64,000 nucleotides of DNA from Prostheceraeus crozeri (GCA_907163375.1 CAJQUW010007083.1:124001-188000), one strand, 5' to 3'; positions 1 through 10,525 are shown, counted from the first letter of the stretch. Notes: generated by a model from the letters alone, not told the origin. Translations and numbers: made by a program.

Positions 1-949
1 CGATATTATGAAGCAAATTGTGCATGCATAGAAATCTATTGCCAGTGTCGCAATTTAGACAAAAGAACAATGACGAGATAATGCATGTAACTTAAGTGAT
101 GTCCAGCCGAACAATGATTTATGCGTTAGAATTTCACTCACTGCCAACAGTCAGATCACACCGAGTCTTAGCATCAGTTGCATTATGAAATCAATAGTCA
201 GTACTCAGTACAATACCATTCTACTTTGATTATAATCTGATTGACTTTGCTCTTCAGGTGAGATATAACATACTCATATTTATCTAAGTGTTTTACGTAG
301 AGATTTCATGCCTTATGTACTTGCGTAGACACTTTTCTTTGACCGATCCTCATGCTAACACAATGCAAAGAGCCGTGTGTTGTGATGTAGTTTGAATTAA
401 TGTCAACGCAAAAATGTTAAATTCAATGATTGATTAAAGCGTTCCTAATCATCATTAATGAAATATTATTTGCTGAATACGTTCACATCTCCTCTTTGCT
501 ATTTCTCTGTGCATGTATTGCCTTCATAATTTCTCATATAGGCCTACATCGCTTTGTATCGCACTTATATATTTTGTCATACTATCGGCCTACTTCACAT
601 CATTCACGAACTTTGGTTACGAGCATTTTACCTCATCTCATCCTTACATCTGTATGTCAATGTAATTACTCATAATTTGTGAAATCCCTTTTGGGGTTTT
701 TCTGCACTGAAAATATATCCTTTGAGTTTTGAGAGAGAGGAGAGAGGGAGAGAGAGCACGCAACCGATATCTCCGAACAAAGATGATGCGAAGCTTGGAT
801 TTATTTCAAGAGAGGAGTGTGCATGTGGCAGAAGAGAATCCGATGAAACTCTACTGTGAAGTGTAAGCGAGACATTCATCTTTCTTGCTCCAAGCTTCTA
901 GCTTATGATCTTGTAAAATACTTTGTAAAAAGAAATATACATGTGAGGC
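1..949. other. Intergenic, no gene seen
   Basis: I see no exon with splice signals and no recognisable protein here. The only structure is a purine-rich GA tract at about 726-758, preceded by a phrase resembling the start of the larger GA-rich repeat at 10.0 kb. Confidence 0.5.
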
Positions 950-959
950 TTGTGTAAGG

Positions 960-1640
960 AACTTACATCCAAGCGAACTACATGTGGAAGGATACACAAC
1001 AGGCACGAAGAGAAGAAGCAAGCGACCCGAGACAGAAAGAAGTCAGCCAATTAAAGAATGAAGTTAAAGAACATCCACAAAAGTCGTAAGAAATCAAAGA
1101 AACGCTGCAGCTCAGAGATGATGGAAGATCCTAATTATTGAATACGATAAATGAGTGTATCCGGAATTAGGAACGACAAGAAGAAATTGAAGAACTAAAG
1201 AAAAAGTCAAATGAAACAAAGGAGCAAAGAGCAGAGACTTCAGATGCTACAATTGCGGTAAACATGGTCACATCGCGAGAAACTATTGGAGCAGAAATAC
1301 ACGCTATTATCAAAGACAAAACCGTCAAAGAATACCAAGGTGGCAAAATTACAACAGAAGGCCATTTCGAAGAAACGACAACCGGTATTGGCAAGATCAG
1401 GACCAAGACATGAACTTTAAGAATTTCAAACCTACGATGGTAGTACTTTTTTATTCGATGCTGGAGAATATTTGGAAGCTTGCAAGATTGCAACACATGC
1501 CAGACACAAGCAAGTATGGGCCTAGAGAACGCAATGTGTGTATCGGCAAATGTAATATGCAGAATCCAATTAACAATGACAGACATTTGAAAGTCTATTC
1601 AGCTTCCACTCACAAGAGTCAAAAGCAATAAAATTTGCAA
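960..1640 (+). pseudogene. LINE ORF1 remnant (coiled coil + CCHC knuckle)
   Basis: Reads, across stops and a frame change, as the nucleic-acid-binding first protein of a non-LTR retrotransposon. From about 1171 a charged coiled-coil stretch (EEIEELKKK and following) is visible; at 1242-1286, in another frame, comes RCYNCGKHGHIARNYW, a CCHC zinc knuckle (C-x2-C-x4-H-x4-C) whose last cysteine has become tyrosine. An Arg/Asn/Gln-rich basic tail follows to about 1400. Coiled coil plus CCHC just upstream of an AP-endonuclease/RT region is the usual ORF1-ORF2 order of LINEs, where ORF1p binds the RNA. The start is not defined. A gag fragment of an LTR element is the alternative, but the downstream LINE ORF2 favours ORF1. 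Confidence 0.55.
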
Positions 1641-1949
1641 CTTTATTACTGGTGAATTAATCTGATCTCGTAAGCGAAATCTCGAGATTTCGGGATTAAC
1701 AATGCCCTGCGGCCTACAGGACACATGAACCAAGAACGTTACAGAGTTTCCCCAATAACGAATCGAAACGGTGACAGAAGGTACTTTCCCAACATGCAAT
1801 CACCACAGTGACAATCAGCTCCTATGCAGGCCTCTCATGGATATCTTTGATGAAGTAATCGAGGGGGGAGGAGAAGAAAATCAAAAGAAGAGATGAAGAT
1901 ACAAATGATGATTTCAATTATGACACACGTACTGGTAGAGTTGAGATAA

Positions 1950-2425
1950 ATGCAAAACTTACATATTAAAAGTTTAAACAATGAGAAAATTGCCAACCCT
2001 GACCTACGGACGAATATAAATGATTCCGACTTTATATGTTTGTCGAAAACTCATTTAGATGACCATAATGAGTTGGCAATTATCCCATACTATCATAGAT
2101 ATCATGCATATAAAAGGAAAAAGAAAGCGCCTGGAAGAAATATTAAAGGAGTATCCCTATTCGGTGAAATCATGCAGAAGGATTTGTTGATTGAAAATGT
2201 CGTGAACGGAAATTGTAGTCTTTTAATTATGAAATTCATCAATGACAACAGGAAAGATATGAAAGAAATTTTCCTCATTTTATGTTACAAAGATAGTCGC
2301 GAATAGTCTAAATACAAAGAAAGCAACTATTTTGAAAAAAATAAGTATTTACATTACAAAATGTAGGATGAAAAATGTACTCTATGACATTAAAAACGAT
2401 CCACTTGGACGACTTTTATTTCATA
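1950..2425 (+). pseudogene. LINE ORF2, AP-endonuclease domain, N-terminal part
   Basis: Residues such as DFICLSKTHLDDHNE followed by a short GY-like region (IIPYYHRYHA) and GRNIKGVSLF match the order of the APE-type endonuclease of LINE ORF2 (the 'sDii.L.EThl ... GG' pattern). The endonuclease nicks target DNA to prime reverse transcription. The frame stops at 2304, resumes irregularly, and is then interrupted at the TA at 2424-2425 by a Tc1-like transposon. The rest of the domain reappears at 3937. With 2426-3934 and one TA removed, the reading runs directly into the GDLDGRIG motif. It is a decayed, non-functional copy. Confidence 0.6.
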
Positions 2426-2936
2426 CTGCACTGACCAGGATGTCTATGCATCAAATTTGTCATGCTAATATAAAACAGCTATCCATTGTCGATATCTTTG
2501 GCATAGTTGATGCATTTCAAATTCGACCTTTTATCACTATCAAGCAATTCTTTCTGACTAAATTTTGATGCAAAAATGTCGCAAGCAGAGTTTGAAAAAG
2601 GAATGGCTGTTGGAATGCTATGATGTGGAAAGAGTTGTAGGTTTGTTGGACGGAAGTTGGATGTGTCACACTCCACTGTGAGCAGGTGGTGGAGTCGATG
2701 GAACAATGATGGAAATGTTAAAAGAAGGAAAGGATCAGGGAGACCGAGATTGACAAACAATGCTACCGATAGGAAGTTGGTTATCTCAGCAAAGCGCAAT
2801 CGCTTTAAAAGTGTTCCTCAAATGGCCATCAGCTGGAAAGCTGCAGCAGGAATTGCATGCAGTATGCGAACAGCATATCGCCGTCTAGCAGAAGCGGGCC
2901 TGAGGTCATACCGACCTGCTGTAAGAATTTCTCTAG

Positions 2937-3168
2937 GTAAGTAATGCGAGAATTTTACACAATGGGGCAGTTCATTAACTAAAATTCTGCCGACAGAAAA
3001 TTAAACCGACTGAATATTCTGCCAGTTTCGGTGATATAACGTCATTCATTAAGTAGGCTGAATATTCTGCCGGCAGAATATTAAATCGGTTTAATTTTCT
3101 GTCGGCAGAATTTTAGTTATTGAACAGCCCCAATGACATTGTTTCACTGCCAATTTTTTTCTCCGCAG
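2937..3168 (+). other. Spliceosomal intron in Tc1-like transposase
   Basis: Donor AG|GTAAGT and acceptor TTTTTTTCTCCGCAG|GT with a pyrimidine tract; phase 1. Removing the MITE at 2964-3131 and one 3-bp AAT duplicate leaves a compact 61-nt intron, so the intron predates the MITE. Confidence 0.7.
2964..3131. mobile_element. 168-bp palindromic MITE
   Basis: Ends are inverted copies of about 46 bp: GGGGCAGTTCATTAACTAAA at the left and the reverse complement of GGGGCTGTTCAATAACTAAA at the right, two mismatches overall. AAT lies on both sides as a candidate 3-bp target duplication. Internal copies of the TTCTGCCG(A/G)CAGAA core make it almost wholly foldback. The G-rich ends resemble PIF/Harbinger-type termini, but AAT is not the usual TWA target, so superfamily is open. 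Confidence 0.75.
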
Positions 3169-3936
3169 GTCTCGAACACAAGCGAAAGCGTGTGGAATGG
3201 TGTGAGCAGCATCTGTCGTGGAGCACACAGGAATGGCGTCAAGTGATGCGAACGGATGAATCCTGTTTCACTTTGGATTTTCACGATGGTCGCATTAGAG
3301 TGCATCGAATGGTTGGTGAGAGGTATTCACCCTGCTGGATATCTGAGCATGACCGCTATGGTGGTGGTAGCGTGATGATCTGGGCCGGTATCTGGTACGG
3401 AGGTCGAACTGTCGCAGTCATTGTGAATGGGAACTTGAACGGAGAGCGATTATTATCGAATATCATATCTCCAACCGACATCCCAACGGTAAATGAACTC
3501 AACCTCATATTCCAGGATGACAACGCTCGACCACACAGAGCTCATTGTGTAACAACAGCGATAGTGAGATCTGGAATTCGCATCCTTCATTGGCCTTCAC
3601 GCTCCCCCGACCTGTCTCCGATCGAACATGCTTGGGATGAACTTGGTCGGAAAGTGGGAGATGCATATGATCATCCACCATCAACACTAACAGCTCTTTC
3701 AGAGAGACTCATCGATCAATGGTCATTGCTGGATCAGGAACGGTTTGATCATCTTTGCGACTCGTTGCCGATGAGACTTCAAAGCTGCATTTCAGAGCGG
3801 GGAGGACATACTCGGTACTAATGTCTCCCATTTATTCAAATATAATGTTTTATTTAAAATGCTATCTTATAATTCATGAGTGTGAGTGGAATAAAGTTCA
3901 TATATTTGAGTGGAGCATTTTTTATGTCAGGCAGTA

Positions 3937-4276
3937 TATCATGCTGATTGGAGACCTTGACGGTCGAATCGGACAAGTAAATGACAATGGGGACTAAAAT
4001 CTTAAGCCGAGAAGCTCAAGTGACAGTGTAATCAATGCACCTGGTAAAGAAATACTCGATTTCTGTGAAGAGACCTCATTGATCATTATGAATGGTCGAC
4101 TGGAACCCGGTAAACCTACGTATGCTACCTTACATGACACCGAAGTCCGAAAATCAGTACCTCCTGATATCAAGATCTCTACCTCATCACGTAGCGAATC
4201 TACTCTTTATACTGACCATATTCCCTTTAAATTTGAACTAAATTTCACCTTGAAAAATATTTCCAAAGGTAGCTGA
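3937..4276 (+). pseudogene. LINE ORF2, AP-endonuclease domain, C-terminal part
   Basis: Continuation of the endonuclease after the Tc1 insertion: YIMLIGDLDGRIGQVND matches the conserved 'GDfN.R.G' motif; further on GKEILDFCEETSLIIMNGR matches the 'LL.fc...L.IlNg' motif, and TDHIPFKFEL matches the closing 'SDH.pv...l' motif. One stop (TAA after NDNGD at 3995) interrupts it. In intact LINEs this domain ends near the DH histidine. Confidence 0.7.
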
Positions 4277-4399
4277 AAACTTAATAAGCAGCAGATTAAG
4301 AATAGTCCTCAAAGAAAGAAGTGGTCAAAAAACCCATACAAATGAACAGCAAAAAATGATAGGGATTCGATGAAGAATTAGATAAAATAAAATGTCTAT

Positions 4400-5560
4400 A
4401 TAATAAAAAGATATAAAATTAGCTAAATTGCAAAGAAGTGAAAGATGCCAAAAATAAGAATGATCACAAAAAATACTGGCAACTTGTTAATGAAACAAGG
4501 AAAATAGTAAAGAGACCTAAAAAGTCCATTCTAACAGTTCGCGATTTAAACGAGGCATCATCGAAAGTGATTCAAAATTTGTAGAGCAAATTCAACACAG
4601 TAATGAAATTCATACCTTTCCATTTCGACAAATAAATGAGCCACATCAATCGCCAATGCTAGATGAAGACATTCCGAAAATTGAGATAGAAAATTGTCAG
4701 AAAGATGGTCATAACTCAAAATGTAACAGTCCTGATGGATTAGTGTAAGAGCTCCTCAAAAATAATATAGAGGAGTCAATCAACAATATTCTGAATGTTG
4801 ACATAGTTCCATGGGACTACAGATGGATATCTCCTGTATTTAAAAACGGAATTATAAATGAAGCATCATCATATATATGCATCAATCTAGCTTCGACTTT
4901 GGAAAAACTGTTGACGAAACTAATTAGTGAGCGATTGAATATATGGTTAGATGCAAATAATGTAATACATTGCTTACAAATCAGCTTTCGGAAACGGCAC
5001 TCAACCTTTGACAACATACCCATATTCGGGAAATAAATAGACAGCAGAGTAATATGAAAAGTCCTTTGTATTTGTGCTTTATTGACTTGTCAAAAGCATT
5101 CGATTCTATACCAAAACAAAAGCTTGTGGAAAGGCTAAGCGAAATGCTTCCAAGCAATAGAATATTAGAACTCATAAAAACTTGGTAAACGGCAAAAGCT
5201 GCAAAATATTATACAATGGGCAAGAAAGCGATGTATTTGCAGTAAATAATGGAATTCCACAAGGAGATAGCTTATCTCCCACATTATTTTGACTATACAA
5301 GTACATGAATAGATTGTTTGAGCTACTAGATGAAAACATGGTTTCTTTTGATCCCATTGTTATTGAGGAAAATCAATTGTGTGCAATAGGATATGCAGAT
5401 GATATACTGTTATTCAGAAAATCACAGCAAGGTCTATTGAAATAGATTCAAATAGTCCATGAATTTTGTAACGTAAGTGGTCTACATGTCAATTACTCAA
5501 AAACGAAAAATATATTTACTCTCTTTAACATGAAATTAAATGATGCATTTCATCAGGATA
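4400..5560 (+). pseudogene. LINE ORF2 reverse transcriptase, decayed
   Basis: Reverse transcriptase fingers and palm are recognisable across frameshifts and stops. KKYWQLVN near 4470 is the linker; SPDGLV near 4731; ASTLEKLLTKLISERLN near 4890 (the 'R.isl....K.lek.i..rl' block); LCFIDLSKAFDSIP at about 5070-5110 (first catalytic Asp block); GIPQGDSLSPTLF at 5251-5288; the active-site box GYADDILLF at about 5389-5415; then LHVNYSKTKN near 5480. The order is typical of CR1/L2/RTE-like LINE RTs; which clade cannot be decided by eye. Stops at 4746, 5035, 5186, 5290 and 5443 show it is inactive. From 5560 to 5740 the sequence is AT-rich and unreadable. Confidence 0.85.
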
Positions 5561-6297
5561 CTTTTGAAATATTATTACAAATTAAAACGAATTTAAATAT
5601 TATATTATTATTTTGAATATTATTACTTTTGAATTTATTATTGAACATAAATTCTCAACAAAGTTCAGTTACAATTCTATATGAAATTCTGTTATTTGAA
5701 GCCTTCTACAGTTAATTATTGTATATATGGTGAATTGGAGTGAAGTCTTTCGAGTTCCATTTCTACAAGGCTGCAATCCGTATTTGGATTAGAATAATAA
5801 ATGGCAAGAAACAAAGTTTAACGTGGAAAATCTGTAGTAATATCATGAATAATATAGATGATTGTTGCTACTCAAATACATGGACTTATCATACTAGGAA
5901 ATTTCTTTTCAAATTAATCTTACAACAACTTTAGTTGAATCAGAATGACCGCGATAAAAATGGCTAAATCAGAATTGCAAACCAAAGATAGCACAGTTTT
6001 TTTCAGAGAAGAATGGATAAACTCCGCAAAGGTCAGTCATAAAGGATTACGTTATATTGAAATATACCGATTTGATGATAATCTGAAGCTGTATCTCAAC
6101 AATTCGTCAGACCTTGGTGACGAAGTTTCAATCATGTTGAAATCTAGAACTGGGCATCATAAATTAATGCCTGAAATAGGCCGTTATGGCAACAGACTTG
6201 AATATGACGAAATGTTACCGTCCATTCTGCCCTGAAAAGATTGAAGACACCTATCATTTCTTAGCTGAATGTCCAAAGTACAATTATCTGCGGGAAG

Positions 6298-6553
6298 CAT
6301 AGAAATTGACAACAATAAATCCTCTAGAATGGAAATTAAGCTTCATGCAATACACAATAACGGCACATAAATCGCACGCATTTTCACTTAGATGCACCTG
6401 CCAACGGCTGTATCATTGGGTTAGAATCAGTCACATGTGTAAATCGAAGCTTTTCATTGATTATTCATGCCCCAACTTAGTTCTCCCGGATGTGCCGCGA
6501 CTCTGAGTCAATTTCCATTCTAGCGAACTTCAGATAAACAGTTTATTTCTATG
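6298..6553. mobile_element. 256-bp hAT-type MITE, copy 1
   Basis: Termini CATAGAAAT / ATTTCTATG inverted; flanks GCGGGAAG (6290-6297) and GAGGGAAG (6554-6561) are an 8-bp target duplication with one difference. About 95% identical by eye to 7636-7891, same orientation. It has no coding capacity of its own. The 8-bp duplication and the CAnnG end suggest the hAT superfamily. Confidence 0.8.
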
Positions 6554-6617
6554 GAGGGAAGATGTTATGATGGAATTCATAGACATCAGTAGAACAGAAT
6601 TTTACGACTCCTTTGAT

Positions 6618-7142
6618 CACAGAATTAGACAGGTCGTCTCTTCTTCTGTTTGACTAGAAAGGAAACATTGGAAGATGTAACGTAAATGAAATGACACAAT
6701 CTGCTGACTAATTACCATAGCAATCGAACAATAAGCAGCCAGTTCAACATTAAACACGCCAAATTGTGCAAAGTTTCGGTGACTGTTATCAACCGGGTCA
6801 CACAGCAAATAGACACAGTCGATGTCAAGTTTTACAGAGAAGTTTCTGAACGTTTTTTCGTGCGCCTGCTATTTTTGTTAATAATGATCGGAGGGCCCAA
6901 CATTATCGAGAAAACTTTTACGCAATGATCTGAATTCTTCGAATCTGAAGGAGTCGTGGCAATCGGAGCATTTTGAAGGAATTCACAGCAATCCGCAAGC
7001 GACGCACGACTATTTTTCCTATCTCTGTAAGGTATTAAAAATTTCTTTTTGCCCACTTAATAAGTTACTGCATGTGCCATTGTTTGAATCAGTTTTCACT
7101 TCTAGCAAAGTGATGCGATTAAACAATCTACATAATTCTGTG
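6618..7142. mobile_element. 525-bp hAT-type MITE, copy 1
   Basis: Termini CACAGAATTA / TAATTCTGTG inverted, flanked by a perfect 8-bp duplication CCTTTGAT (6610-6617 and 7143-7150). About 94% identical to 43903-44425 in opposite orientation. On the minus strand both copies keep long open stretches (here 7056-6832 and 6808-6617) encoding the same unrecognised protein sequence, with KKKFLIPYRDRKNS and VFNVELAA recognisable in each. TSD length and ends point to hAT; no transposase motif was identified. Confidence 0.85.
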
Positions 7143-7231
7143 CCTTTGATACTAATCTCGGTTGTAGAATAAAGTCAATAGCAAAAGTTATTAAATCAGT
7201 CAACGAAGACAGATTGATTATGCACTGCTGA

Positions 7232-7635
7232 TAGCATAGACATCATTGATCAGTCTACTGATTTAAGAAAGGTATGAAACTATTAACATAGAAAGTGAAT
7301 GGCCTAAGATAGTGATGAAAGAGGAGCATAGATATCCATGTTCCATAAATGAATGGCTGGTTCCTTTGCATTTCTGTAAAATCATATGCGGATACAATAG
7401 ATATCTATTAGCAGTCGATGTAAACGAATTTTCGACATCAAAAGTCAATAGATGACAACAGAAAGTATTCGCATCAAATCAATGCGTGTCAGAATAACAG
7501 TATCCTCGCTATCAGAGTAGATGTACGTTTATTGTTTGATTTCTATCAGTCGTAAACAATGTGAATTCTCAGCAAAGTGATTGAAATGATTAATACTCAA
7601 AACGATAAAAGACAGAAACTGCCAAAAGAACAAAC
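7232..7635. other. Possible LINE 3' untranslated remnant, no gene
   Basis: Follows the LINE stop codon directly and may be its 3' UTR. No poly(A) tail, short repeat tail or coding signal is apparent. Confidence 0.35.
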
Positions 7636-7891
7636 CATAGAAATTGACAACAATAAAACCTCTAGAATGGAAATTAAGCTTCATGCAATGCACAATAACG
7701 GCACATAAATCGCACGCATTTTCACTTAGATGCACATGCCAACGTCTGCATGATTGGGTCAGAATCAGTCACATGTGTAAATCGAAGCTTTTAATTGGTG
7801 GTTCATGCCCCAACTTAGTTCCCCCGGATGTGCCGCGACCTTGAGTCAATTTCCATTCTAGCGAACTTCAGATAAACATTCTATTTCTATG
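7636..7891. mobile_element. 256-bp hAT-type MITE, copy 2
   Basis: Same element as 6298-6553. Ends CATAGAAAT / ATTTCTATG; flanked by a perfect 8-bp duplication GAACAAAC (7628-7635 and 7892-7899). The exact duplication fixes both ends and implies a more recent insertion than copy 1. Confidence 0.85.
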
Positions 7892-8377
7892 GAACAAACC
7901 GTCCAATGTACGTTTGCTTTACTAATTACACGACGGAGATCGGTCAAAACCAACTTTCTACTGAATCCTTAATCTTTGCAATTGCATTTACAGGTGAGAA
8001 CGAATTTATCATACTTTGTTTATCGATGCATAAACTCTCTTGATAGGCTTCTATGAATTTGTATATGCCATATTATTTTCCGTTGACTGATCTCCAAACT
8101 TAATTAAGTGTATTGCATTTGTCTGTTGTACTGTACACTTGGTTGATAATAATGTCCTCTATATGGTCTACATATTACTGCCAATATTGATGATATTCAC
8201 GATATGAATCATTATTTACTTACAAATATTATGCATCTCCTCCCCTTCATATTGACTTTTCTACCGTTGCCACGTTAAACTGACCGATCGCATGCCATGT
8301 ACATGTATGAACATCAGCTCATCATCATTTCTATGCCTCACATGACATTTGAACTCATTGACACTCTCTCATTTGTA
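7892..8377. other. Intergenic, nothing recognised
   Basis: AT-rich sequence with no coding or repeat signal that I can support. Confidence 0.5.
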
Positions 8378-9942
8378 CAGATTGTTTCATAAAAAATTGA
8401 TCACCCTTAATCATCGCCTTAACTTCAACTTTGTCTAACTCCGCCAAGCTTGAACGAATTTCTCTGAAATTTGGAAGATATGTCAGTTGTGCTTACTAAT
8501 ATCATGGTTGGAAATTTCAAGCATGAATATTGAGTTGTTTTCCTGTTATAGATAAAAAAGTAGTAGATAATTTGATCTTCATTTAGCAATGTTACACAAA
8601 ATCATACCTCACTCTTATAAAATTACATTTGTTTCCTTTGTTATGTAATATGTTGTTCTGTAAGCCAAAAGCTATCAAGCTAAACAAAAATAAAGAAAAT
8701 CGGTCAATCAGAGCCAGTATAGCACCATTATTCATCAACAATAATGTAACTGCTACATGTGATTAACTGGACTTCATGTTCCATTGCTTCCTGACTTCGT
8801 TGCGGTGGTGTTGGCAGCACTCCTGATTGCTTTCAGCTAGAAATCTATCTCTTACCGGTTGACAACAATACAAAGCACAAATGAACAATAACGAGATCGC
8901 ATTCACAAAAGGCAAAGTGTCAGCCTTGCTAGAACTAGGGTTTTCTTTGCGAGCTACAAGCAAGCGACTAAATGTCCCTTACACAAATGTGCATCGATGG
9001 CATAATGATGATTTTCGACTCTGTCGTAAAGAGGGCTCTGGCCGTCCACGCAAAACATCCAAACGTAGAGACCGCCTAATTTTGAGATTTGTTAAAGTTG
9101 ATCCAAGTCTCTCGTTAACTGAGATGGTTGCACTAGTCTCGTCTATTTCTAAGTCCACTATTCGTAGAAGACTTATTGAGTCGAATTTCAAGAGCTGTAA
9201 GAGACCCTCTCAGATCGAATTATCAGATCAGCATACAAAAAGACGTCTCAGATGGTCAATGAGTCATTGTCACTGGCGAAATCAATGGGATCGGGTTGTC
9301 TGGTCTGATGAGGCATCAGTCCGTCTGAAGGATAGTGATGGTCGATTGAGATTATGGATAAAATCTGATCAGGAAATTCCGAGACATTTACATCGTCCCC
9401 GGTACAAGGTGGTGCGACTCTACTGATTTGGGCTGGCATTTGGACCAATGGCCGCTCTGAACTTCACACACATTTATTTATGGATGATAATGCTACGTGT
9501 CACAGGAGTAGTAGAGTCAACTTATGCAAGTCTCAATTAGGGCTTAGGACATTATCTTGGCCAGCTCGTTCTCCTGATCTGAATCCCACAGAAAATGTAT
9601 GGAGTATTCTAAAACGTAACGTTCGTCGTTCACTGCTACCTACAGATGGCGTATCACAACTTACGTCACTGTTAAAAAGAGAGCGGAGAAAGTTAGATCA
9701 GTCAAAAATCAACGATATCATCGAATCAATACCTAGACGAATTGGTAATGTCATTGACAATAAGGGTAGGGCCACAAAATATTAGCTTCTTAAGAACCGT
9801 TACTGTATCATAGCTTATCAGATTATATAAGGACATTTTAATATATTAGGGACATGAAAAAACATGAAAAATGCTTTCTGCATCATACTTATGTTTTATT
9901 TAGTCAAATTTTAGGATGATCCACTTTTTATGAAACGGACTG
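8378..9942 (+). mobile_element. Tc1-like DNA transposon, 1565 bp
   Basis: Left end TACAGATTGTTTCATAAAAA (from the TA at 8376) and right end, read on the minus strand, TACAGTCCGTTTCATAAAAA form TIRs of about 30 bp, flanked by TA at 8376-8377 and 9943-9944. Length and layout (TIR, single DD34E transposase, TIR) are typical of Tc1. About 500 bp lie between the left TIR and the transposase start with no gene. Confidence 0.88.
8881..9785 (+). pseudogene. Tc1-like transposase (DD34E), frameshifted and internally deleted
   Basis: Begins MNNNEIAFTKGK at ATG 8881. First HTH (GFSLRATSKRLNVPYTNVHRW), GSGRPRKTSKRRD hook, second HTH around STIRRRLIE, then the catalytic domain: VWSDEASV carries the first Asp. 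At about 9408 one base is missing: the frame runs into a stop at 9424, while the next frame continues with WAGIWTNGRSELH. About 30 codons that normally separate this from the second Asp are absent; MDDNATCH (second Asp) follows at 9480, and SPDLNPTENVW gives the Glu with 34 residues between. Stop TAG at 9783. Two independent lesions make it inactive. Confidence 0.88.
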
Positions 9943-10029
9943 TAGTTTTTTGCAAATGATCATCATCTAATATGTCATCATTGATTTGTACTTTTAGGTT
10001 ATTTTTCTCTAAGAAAATAAATCCCTTTG

Positions 10030-10525
10030 AATTTTGAGAGAGAGAGGTTGAAGAGAGGGGGAGGGAGAAGAGAAGAGGAAGCTTGTTCCCCTGTGCTTCG
10101 CGGAGTGCCCCCATTCAAAAATAAACAATTCGAGGAGACTCCGCAGTTTGGAGAGACTTTCTCGGTCCTCGAAAATTTTATTTGTGAGAGAGAGACGGAG
10201 GTAGGTAGAGAGAGAGGAGGGGAGAGAGAGACGGAGGGAGGTAGAGAGAGAGAGAGGAGGGGACAGAGAGACGGAGGGAGGTAGAGAGAGAGAGAGAAGA
10301 GAGAGAGAGACCGAGGGAGGTAGAGAGAGAGAGAGGAGGGGAGAGAGAGAGAGGAGGGGAGAGAGAGACGGATGGAGGTAGAGAGAGAGGAGGGGAGAGA
10401 GAAGAGAAAGAGAGAGAGAGAGAGAGGAGGGAGAGAGAAGAGAGAGAGAGAGAGGAGGGAGAGAGAAGAGAGAGAGAGAGACCGAGGGAGGTAGAGAGAG
10501 AGAAGAGAGAGAGAGAGAGCGAGCA
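10030..10525. repeat. GA-rich low-complexity array
   Basis: Almost pure purine on the plus strand. From about 10186 it is an irregular tandem repeat built on (GA)n blocks separated by CGGAGGGAGGTAGAG. The long open frames on both strands here (Ser/Leu-rich on the minus strand) are artefacts of the repeat, not genes. Confidence 0.9.

Larger units (their letters stand above)
2576..3821 (+). pseudogene. Tc1-like transposase (DD34E), intron-containing, nonsense-mutated
   Basis: Cut-and-paste transposase. Starts MSQAEFEKG at 2576; an in-frame TGA at 2621-2623 breaks the first helix-turn-helix region, so this copy is probably dead. After it come an HTH (SHSTVSRWWSRW), a GSGRPR GRPR-like hook, a second HTH, and the catalytic domain: first Asp in RTDESCF, second Asp in QDDNARPH, Glu in SPDLSPIEHAWDEL, with 34 residues between second Asp and Glu. 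The domain is split by an intron with donor GTAAGT at 2937 and acceptor CCGCAG ending at 3168; joining 2936 to 3169 gives a seamless frame (ISL-G-LEHKRKR). Stop TAA at 3819-3821. The TGA most simply reads as CGA to TGA decay. Confidence 0.85.
2426..3934 (+). mobile_element. Tc1-like DNA transposon nested in LINE
   Basis: A Tc1/mariner element of about 1.5 kb carrying a DD34E transposase. Left end TACTGCACTGAC at 2424 and right end GTCAGGCAGTA at 3926-3936 form degraded terminal inverted repeats flanked by TA, the Tc1 target duplication. The insertion lies in the middle of a LINE endonuclease reading frame, which independently supports both ends. TIR identity is only moderate, so exact ends are uncertain by a few bases. 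A palindromic MITE (2964-3131) sits inside the transposase intron. Confidence 0.7.
5740..7231 (+). pseudogene. LINE ORF2 C-terminal domain, interrupted by two MITEs
   Basis: Encodes the LINE tail: RYIEIYRFDDNLKLYLN, then SIMLKSRTGHHKLMPEIGRY, a short frame shift, then FCPEKIEDTYHFLAECPKYN, the C..C..H..C-type knuckle (ExHFLxECPxY) seen at the end of many LINE ORF2 proteins. The frame YNYLRE is broken at 6298 by a hAT-type MITE and resumes at 6562 (DVMMEFIDISRTEFYDSFD); it is broken again at 6618 by a second hAT-type MITE and resumes at 7151 (TNLGCRIKSIAK) to a TGA at 7229-7231. Removing each insert with one copy of its 8-bp duplication restores continuous reading, strong evidence that the insertions postdate the LINE. 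Confidence 0.7.

Noticed and set aside
6298..7891. LTR retrotransposon defined by the two 256-bp direct repeats
   Set aside because: Each copy has its own 8-bp target duplication and terminal inverted ends, so they are separate MITE insertions.
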